Of a stretch of 64,000 bases of DNA, positions 10,701 to 19,700 are shown piece by piece (position 1 is the first letter of the stretch; each line of letters opens with the position of its first letter). Origin of the DNA: Amyelois transitella. Its lineage: Eukaryota; Arthropoda; Insecta; Lepidoptera; Pyralidae. Position numbers and translations under genes: made by a program. The notes below the pieces were generated by a model. It had not been told where the DNA came from, did not search any database, and saw only the letters and a list, made by a program, of their open reading frames with translations. The stretch spans positions 6,141,001 to 6,205,000 of the forward strand of contig NC_083507.1 in the NCBI RefSeq assembly GCF_032362555.1. The letters run 5' to 3'.

Positions 10701-13700
10701 GATATGTTTCATTGGGACAACAGGCATATTTCCCTGGTAATCGTTCGTTCGCTACACGCAGAAGTCGCCAAGCTGGCCCGTTTTGAAAATCACTTAAAAC
10801 GACAGGAAGGTTTGGATAAAAAGTGTAATTCACTTGTTCCCCTTTGTGCATCCAAGAGCCGAAGTATAAAGTGCAATTTTGGCGATCGTAAGGCCATCGT
10901 CGAAGCGAAGTGCTGCAGATCCCAGAATGTGCAATATGTGGCACACATGTGACGTTTCCTACAAACCCTAAGGAACAAGTGGTGAAGAATTGATCTGACT
11001 GGTACATAGTTGCATCAGAGTTAAATAACGCCATACGTGGTATCCAGATTTCGTGACTTTCAACTTGGATTTCTTTGATGTCACCATAGTCAGTCGGATT
11101 CCATGTTAAAAATTCGTCTATCCAGTTCATCGCCACCCAGCTGTGGACGGTGAATGTTTCTTCGAGATAGTCAAAACTTAAGTACTTGACTGCAAAGCGT
11201 ACTTTTACAGTTACAGCCTGGGTGTGATTTTTCACAGGACGATAATCGCTGTTATAGTCGGTGAACAAATCTTTATGAAGTTGGGCTTCTTGATGTAAGA
11301 TCTGCTCCCGGTAAATATCCGCGCTGGTGAAGGGAAATAGGAAAATCCAGAGGATTGCACTCCTAGTTACACGGTCCATGGCTGATCACTCACTAACGTT
11401 GGTGTATTTGAGTAACATATACTTTTGGGTTGGTACTGGTGTTATGTGATACTCTTACACCGCCCCCAAAGATAAGGAAAGTGCGTGTGCCATCTGCAAT
11501 AGTTATTTGTATATTTATCTTATATTATGGATCGCCCGCAGGATTGCTCTCGTTTAAATTTTAGTTCTTGTGTGTTTTTCTGATGTCTATATTAGCTACT
11601 GTAAAGTTTCATTCAAATCCAAATGAGCAAGAAATAAGTGCCGTGTGGTTCCCGGCTCCAACAGAAAAAAGAATAGGACTACTCCATCTCCTTCCCATGG
11701 ATGTTGTAAAAGGCGACTAAGGGATCGGCTTACAAACTTGGGATTCTTCTTTTAGGCGATGGGCTAGCAACTTGAATCTTTTGACATTTGAATCTCAATT
11801 CTATCAATAAGACTTTTAGCTCTGTTTACCCCGCAAGGGATATAGACGTGATGATAAGTATGTATGTATGAATTTTCGGTGACCGATTCCGCGTGTAGTA
11901 CTAAGATGACGTATGAGGCGAATAAAAGACATCAAAAATGTGCTCTAATCAACATCGCTATTTGAGACGGGTTGATGTAGATTGTAAAAAAAAAAATAAG
12001 TCATCGAACATTTGATATTATCAGTTTTACACAGATTGAGGTACAGCTTGTCTCGGCGGAAAAAACACAGCCTACTAGTAAATTATACCTAACGGGAGGC
12101 ATACGATAATTATCGCTAATGTAAAACAATTCGAAATGTGAGAATCACGGAGCCTAATAGGAATACTTAGTAGAAAGTGCCCCTGATCTGTTACACGAAC
12201 ATGAGGCAAAATAATATGTATAAGGTTCCATTTCATCCGGTGGAGACATAATGAGCGACATAGATTTTGAGTCTCCCTTGGATGGAGACCTCGAAACTTA
12301 AATAATTATATATCCTTTCATCTCAATCTGTACATTGCAGGGCCTGTATGCTGTCTCTGATAAATGAACCCACTGGTATATATGATCTGTCCGAGTCGAC
12401 ACGTTCAGAAGAAGGCCTAAACAGTTATGTTCCACCCAAAGATTTTTAGTGCAAACTATTTACTTTTGTTACAGGCGATCGAAGTTTTTTACGGTAAGCC
12501 TGGTCTCAGCGTACTTATTTTGGTGCCCCGTGGACCTTCGCTCAGGAGACTGGCGGCGTATGTGGCCGAAGTAGGGTTGCCTCTCATTACGGGCGCCATG
12601 AGGAATGTAAGGGTAGCTGCTGATTTGCCACTCTACACCCTTCGAATGTCACTGTTATTGCCTAATAAACTTGAGGGAGTAAGTACCTGTCATGATACTT
12701 GTATAACAAACTAGCTTTTGTCCGAACCAGAAAATGTAGCCAATACTTTACCTAGAATTTAACTTTATCCATACAATATTTTGTCAAAATCGGTCTAGCG
12801 ATTGATCGGTAATAAAAACGTAATAGACAGACAGACTTTTGCAATAAAAATATTTTGTAGTATTTTATTTTGAACTAGCTGTTGCTCGCAACTCCGTTTT
12901 CGTGTTATTGGAAATACGAAGGTTACGGTAATTAAATTTACTCAAATTCACCAAAATACTCGTAAATTGAAAGATAACTTACAAACTTGGGATTCTTTTT
13001 TAAGCGATGGGCTAGCAACCTGTCACTATTTGAATCTCAATTCTATCATTAAGCTGAAGCATTTAGCTGAACGTGGCCATTCAGTCTTTTCAGGACTGTT
13101 GGCTCTGTTTACCCCGCAAGGGACATAGACGTGACCATATGTATGTATGTATGTAAATTTAAACGAAGTTTGGCATTACATAAGATATAATTTCGATTAA
13201 CAAAAAAATACTTTATATCCCGAAATTCTCACGGCAGCGAAGCCCCAGGGCATATACATACATACATACTGAAAATCACACCTTTTTCCCTTAGGGGTAG
13301 GCAGAGACTACGTCTTTCTACTTTCCACGATCTCTGCATACTTCCTTCGCTTCTTCCACATTCATAACGGATTCGGGTACTCTTGACCTGACCCTTTGAC
13401 GTCCTTAATTTGATCAAGATACGTTCGTCTAGGCCTTCCCACTCCAACCTTTCCCTCCACACTCTCTTTGTAAAATACTGTTGACAGCACATATTTAATA
13501 ATCCGTACTAAAATTAAATAGAGAAAAAATATTCGTATTTTTGTTTATAACGAATAAACTCAAAAAGTAATGGACTGATATATCATCAGGCAGAACAACT
13601 TTTGCTAAGACGTCATTTCCGTACATATTACAGAGTAGCTGTCCCTTTGGCTTCCCCATCAGATCCAGATCTTCCAGTTTTTTTCGCCAAAAGAATATGC

Positions 13701-16700
13701 TCATCAGGTTTTGTTCAGACGTCTTTTCCATAATTCGGTCAGACGTCTTTTCCATAATTCGGATGATTTAGCTGGTCTATAATAGTTCTGCACCAGGTGT
13801 TCTAGATCCAGATTCCAAAATAAATTATTCCCTATATGTTGTTGTTATGTATGTGTTAATTTCAATTAAATATGTAGAAATTTAATTCATTCTATTTTTT
13901 TATTGTTTTTATTTTGTAAAGGTTTATTTGATGAATAGTTTTTTTGGCTTAAAAGTTGGTATATCGTGTTATGCTATAGATAACAGAAAGTCAAAAGACT
14001 TGATGAATCCTCACAATGGTTTTTTTATTTTGCTCGCTTATGTACCTAATGGTTGATAAAAAAACTTTAAATTGTTATCTTATCAGGGTAACGTAAAGAA
14101 TGAAAGTACTTGAAAACCTTGACTCGGGGATTGTGGTCAAAGGCTAACCAAGGGCTCCTCCACAGGCAAGACGCAACCACGACAATGGTAGGAGGATGTT
14201 AAGGCAAATCAAATTATCAAAATATTTAAACAGATTTTCTATCCAAATGTTTCAGCTGGGCTTGTCTGATCTACTGCACACAGATAACACTACAGATAGC
14301 CATTTGAGAATGTCGCACGGTCTTCAGAGGCTAATGTTTTGGGCCGAAGCTGGACGCACCGCATTCAAGGATGATGGTAAAACTTAAAAGTCAATTAATA
14401 TGTTTATCTTAAGTTTTTATTTAATATGTTATCTATATAAGGAACCTAAATCGTAAAAGCATTTTTAAAAGTTTACTTCTATCCAAGTTTCCATATTGGT
14501 CTAATATCGAAATAAAAAACATATTTAGTTATGTCGTGATTTGCTGTTTTCTTCAGTATTTTTACCAATTATATTTAAAATCGACTTGTTTTGTTAATTA
14601 TTCGATAATCGATACATATAATTTTAATAAATATAAGGCAACATTCCAATAATTGCACAACACGAACATGTAAACATTTGTTACCAAATCCTCCAATCAT
14701 GAAGCGTCGCGCCATTTTAGATCAGCCAATAAGATTCCAACCTGTTGTATTTTTTATTTTAACCATTAAGCTTCACTTGTCAAATGGAATCAACAAATCA
14801 GGGAAACTAATTTTGAATTTTTAGTCTATGGTAGTCCTTACATGATTGGAGATTGACCTTACCAATCGAAGACATTAAAACGTTTTTCGACATTTCGTAT
14901 GAACCAAGTGGGGATGACAGTTTTCCTTTTTGGATAAAATTTTTAGAAGTTTGTCTTGATTGATTCTCCAAGAAACAAACACGAATGCTCGGTACGAGAG
15001 CTGTTATAATTATTATTATAAAGTGCTAAGAGTTATTGTTGAAATTAAGACTCAATAAAACAGTAAAGAAACAAGAAGAGTTTTTATTCGCAAAACTTCA
15101 GAAGTACGGAAGCGAGTCCAGACAGCCCACAGGAAATTATAAGGTACGTTAATAAATCCTCTTACCGTGGCCAAGACACCTTTAGCCGTCACCTTGGTGA
15201 CTGATTTAATGAGTCTGTTAAATCAGCGGTATGAAAATCCATCCTGTGTACATTGCACGAGGTACACGCACCCTTTTCCTTCCCAACCTCCAGTCTGGGG
15301 TCTTAGGTTTCATGGCGTCAGACTTTCCTTGCTCATTTATTATTCAATACACCTATACTTACGCAGGGTAGGGTATTTTAGGCATAGGACATGAACAAAC
15401 CACACACGACACTGCATTTTGAATACCTATTACGTACCTACGTTTGATTTTATAGTGTGTTCATTCTGTTAACGTGATTAAAGTAAAACGAAATTATAAA
15501 GTATAAAGATGTCCTGTTATTAGTGTAAAAGACACCTACCTAGCAAGTTTCAAAATAATAATAATTAATTGAATAATTTTGATTAGAATATCTGAGATTT
15601 CAGCGTCATGCTAAATGTTTTCTTTTATTTCTCTTGTTAATACCCAGTTACGAATGTATGAAGATAATTAAGTTTCAAATTATTTAGTTATTGAATCGAA
15701 AATGTAGAGAACGCGTAGGTAAATAGGCAAATTACCCCGGCCGCGTTGCTATGATACGCGGCTGAGCCGTACCTCGACTCCCGCGCGCCGCACCGCAGCG
15801 CTTCTCCGCGACTCGCGCGCTGAATTAACTTCGAATTTGCGTTCGTTGCACATACAGCTAGGTACATATCTACGTCTACCATAGGACTTTTTAGATAATT
15901 TATTCTGTTTTAATTCCGTATCAAACTTTCATAATGTACGCAGTTAATACACAAATAAAAAGTGAAATAAAAAATATAATGATATTGCTATGTAGGCACT
16001 ATAGGTAATAGCGAAACTATTTTCGAGAATTTGGTATTTATGATTCATATAATTTGTGCTCATAGGTACCCAAGATGTCTACACAGATTTTAATTTATAA
16101 ATATAGAAGTGTACCTAATTTTTATTTCATACATGAGGTAGATAGTATCAATTGTAAAGAATCAGCCATGTGAGCCTCCAGATACTGTAGTCAATCAGCC
16201 ATGTGAGCTGACCATAGGCCATGTGTGCCTCCAGATACTGTAGCTAATCAGCCATGTGAGCTGACTCAGGCCATGTGTGCCTTACGATAGCGTAGCTAAT
16301 CAGCCATGTGAGCTGACTCAGGCCATGTGTGCCTTGCGATAGCGTAGCTAATCAGCCATGTGAGCTGACTCAGGCCATGTGTGCCTTGCGATAGCGTAGC
16401 TAATCAGCCATGTGAGCTGACTCAGGCCATGTGTGCCTTACGATAGCGTAGCTAATCAGCCATGTGAGCTGACTCAGGCCATGTGTGCCTTGCGATAGCG
16501 TAGCTAATCAGCCATGTGAGCTGACTCAGGCCATGTGTGCCTTGCGATAGCGTAGCTAATCAGCCATGTGAGCTGACTCAGGCCATGTGTGCCTTGCGAT
16601 AGAGTAGCTAATCAGCCATGTGAGCTGACTCAGGCCATGTGTGCCTTGCGATAGAGTAGCTAATCAGCCATGTGAGCTGACTCAGGCCATGTGTGCCTTG

Positions 16701-19700
16701 CGATAGAGTAGTTAATCAGCCATGTGAGCTGACTCAGGCCATGTGTGCCTTGCGATAGAGTAGCTAATCAGCCATGTGAGCTGACTCAGGCCATGTGTGC
16801 CTTGCGATAGAGTAGCTAATCAGCCATGTGAGCTGACTCGGGCCACGTTTGCCTTGCGTTAGAGGAGTTAATCAACCATGCGAGCTGACTTCATGCCATG
16901 TGTGCCTTGCGATAGAGTAGCTAATCAGCCATGTGAGCTGAACATGGGCCGTTTGCTTCTCATGTTAAGGTATAAGGTATGATCCTCGGCCACGTGTGCC
17001 TCGGAATGGACATAGCATATGGTAGAATTAATGGCAGGGACAGACTGTTTTGAATATAAGAGTTATATGAATGGTTCTTCAAAAAAAACTATATGTTTTA
17101 TGTATGTAATAGATACTTCGTTCCGCAAAAGTAGTAAAGGTTCTTATAATATAATGAAGGGTTCCTCCTTAGCTGTTATTAGTAGTAATTATGTAATATT
17201 ACAGCCTTTATCTTTTTATTTTGAGGTAATGGAGCGAAGGAAACATATCAGAGAAAAAAGGAAAGGTCCTGCATGTTCACTCTTGCAACACAATAAGCGA
17301 GCAAATACTAGTACGAAATCTATAACCTCAATGGATAGGTGGGAGATTGAAGATGTGAGTCAAAATTCGCCACCAATTACCCTTAATAACCAGTCGACGA
17401 TGGAGGAATCTGACAGTGCATTCTCCCCCGAAGATGTTATGAAGTTGCTTATTAACTTCCAGAAGAATAAGGCACATTCTAGTAATCTTCATAACAATCA
17501 GCTAAATAACGTTATACCGGAGTTTGATCCATCAAATAAAATGCAGTCTGTGGATAGTTGGTTAAATAAAGTTAATGAATGTACCGTGATATATGAATGG
17601 AACGAGAAGCAAACCATACATTTTGCTTTACAAAAACTTGCTGGCCAGGCAAAAAAAATGGTATGAATCACTTCAGACAGTTGTATTTACGTGGGAGGAA
17701 TGGCAGTTCAAAATTAAAAAGGCTTTTCCCAATGAGCAAAATTATGGTCGGCTACTCGAGGAAATGTTAGCACGTACTACTAGGATAAGCGAGAGTTTTT
17801 GCGATTATTTTTATGACAAGCTTAGTCTTATAAATCAATGTAATATCGTAGGAAAGAATGCAGTAGACTGCGTTATACACGGAATTACAGACAAGTCTAT
17901 TAGAAATAGTGCACAAGCTTTGAATTGTAAGGATCCAGAAGACTTACTGGGTTTTCTCAACTCCCAAAAAACATCCGAGATACCCTACTTTAAAAGGCGC
18001 GAAATACTTAACAAGGATTTAGGTGACCGAGGCAACAACAATCAGTCTACTTTAGATAAGAAAAAAATAATTTGTTTTAATTGCCGTACGGAAGGTCATA
18101 CATTTCAAAAATGTACAAAACCCTTAATTAAATGTCAAAAATGCAACAGAGTCGGCCATAACGATTCGACCTGCCGAATAAATCCATGAATGTAGTCTGA
18201 TGCGAGACTCTGATGCAAATAAGTTATCTTTAGCTTGAATATACACTGAACTTCCCCTTATTAAAGGATTTGATCAACTTGACGGTAGTTCCCAAATACA
18301 AAAGTTTTATACAGTTAAAGCTGGACGAAATAGGTCACCCGGGAATAATAAAAACAGTTGAGAAAGTCCAAAGTCAATTCTGGTTTCCCAAACTACGCCA
18401 TTTTGTACAAAAGTATGTGAAATCATGTATTGAATGTGCATACAATAAAGACGAGGCGTGTCATAAGAAAACTGGCCACTTATTTCCAATCGAAAAGGTC
18501 AGCAAACCATTTCATACAATACATATAGACCATCTTGGCCCATTCACCAAAAGAATAAAGGGTTATTTATACTTATGTGCTCACGATTGTAGACGGATTT
18601 ACAAAATACTTGTTTGCAAAACCGGTAAAAAAACTCAAAGCACAATAAACGTGCTAGAAAATCTGTTTAATGATTTTGGATTACCATGTCGCATTATACA
18701 TCGACCGTAATTACCGACATAATTTTTGTAAAGCACACGGAATTAAACATGTACTTAACGCAGTCGCGTGTCCCAGAGCGAACGGTCAAGTAGAACGTTT
18801 TAATCAAACTATCTTGAGTGCAATGGCTAAACATAATACAAACAAGAACGAACGCGACTGGGACACGTGTCTGGGTAAGAGTCAGTGGGGCATCAACAAC
18901 ACTGTACACGCTGCAACACGTACCTCTGCAGCAGAAGATCTATTTGACACACAGTTTAGAGATAACTTAACAAATAAACTTAACATTAATGTAGATCAAT
19001 CAATAAAAACGTTGCTGAATTAAAAAAAAAAAAAAAATAGACTCAAACATAAGACATGACCAAGAAAAGCAAAAGATACGATATGATAAAAATAGAGTTC
19101 CTGCGGCAGTTTTTAAGAAAGGAGATATTGTAAAAATTACGAGAACAAATTTTTATAACCAAGGTAACAGTACAAAACTTATGACAAAATTCATGGGCCC
19201 TTATAAAATTACGAAAACATTAGGTAACGATAGATATAGTTTCAAATATACCCAGCTTTAGCAAAAATAACAGAAAGTTTGAGAGTGTTGTAGCAGCTGA
19301 CCGCATAAAGCCATGGGTTCAATCGGAATCTATGGACAGTGACACAAGTAGTACCATCGAATCCACCGATGAAAGCGATGATAATATTCCATTATCGGAA
19401 CTGCAACAACGCATCAAAACTATAATTAACGATTATTAGTCAACCGTTTCATTTTTGTTTTTAATTTGATAAAATTGAGAAAATAATAATTTCTAGGTAT
19501 GCTAACAAGTACGAGTGTCGTGATTATTTTTGCTTAAAACTTGCTTTTATTTTTCTTTTGTCTTATATAATTTTCTGTTATTTCTATTAATTGCTGTTAT
19601 AAACATGTTTGGTTTCCGCTAATTGAATTATTAATTATTGATTATTGTTATAGTGCACCAGGAGGTTGCACTGAGTAGGACGGCCGAGTGTCGTGATTTG

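Noticed and set aside
15167-15394. 75-codon open frame in the retroelement leader
   Set aside because: No gag-like or other domain. It lies upstream of the minisatellite in what looks like non-coding leader.
16160-16941. Regular repeat array reminiscent of a CRISPR
   Set aside because: It is a head-to-tail minisatellite with no unique spacers, lies inside a eukaryotic retroelement, and its unit is internally duplicated.
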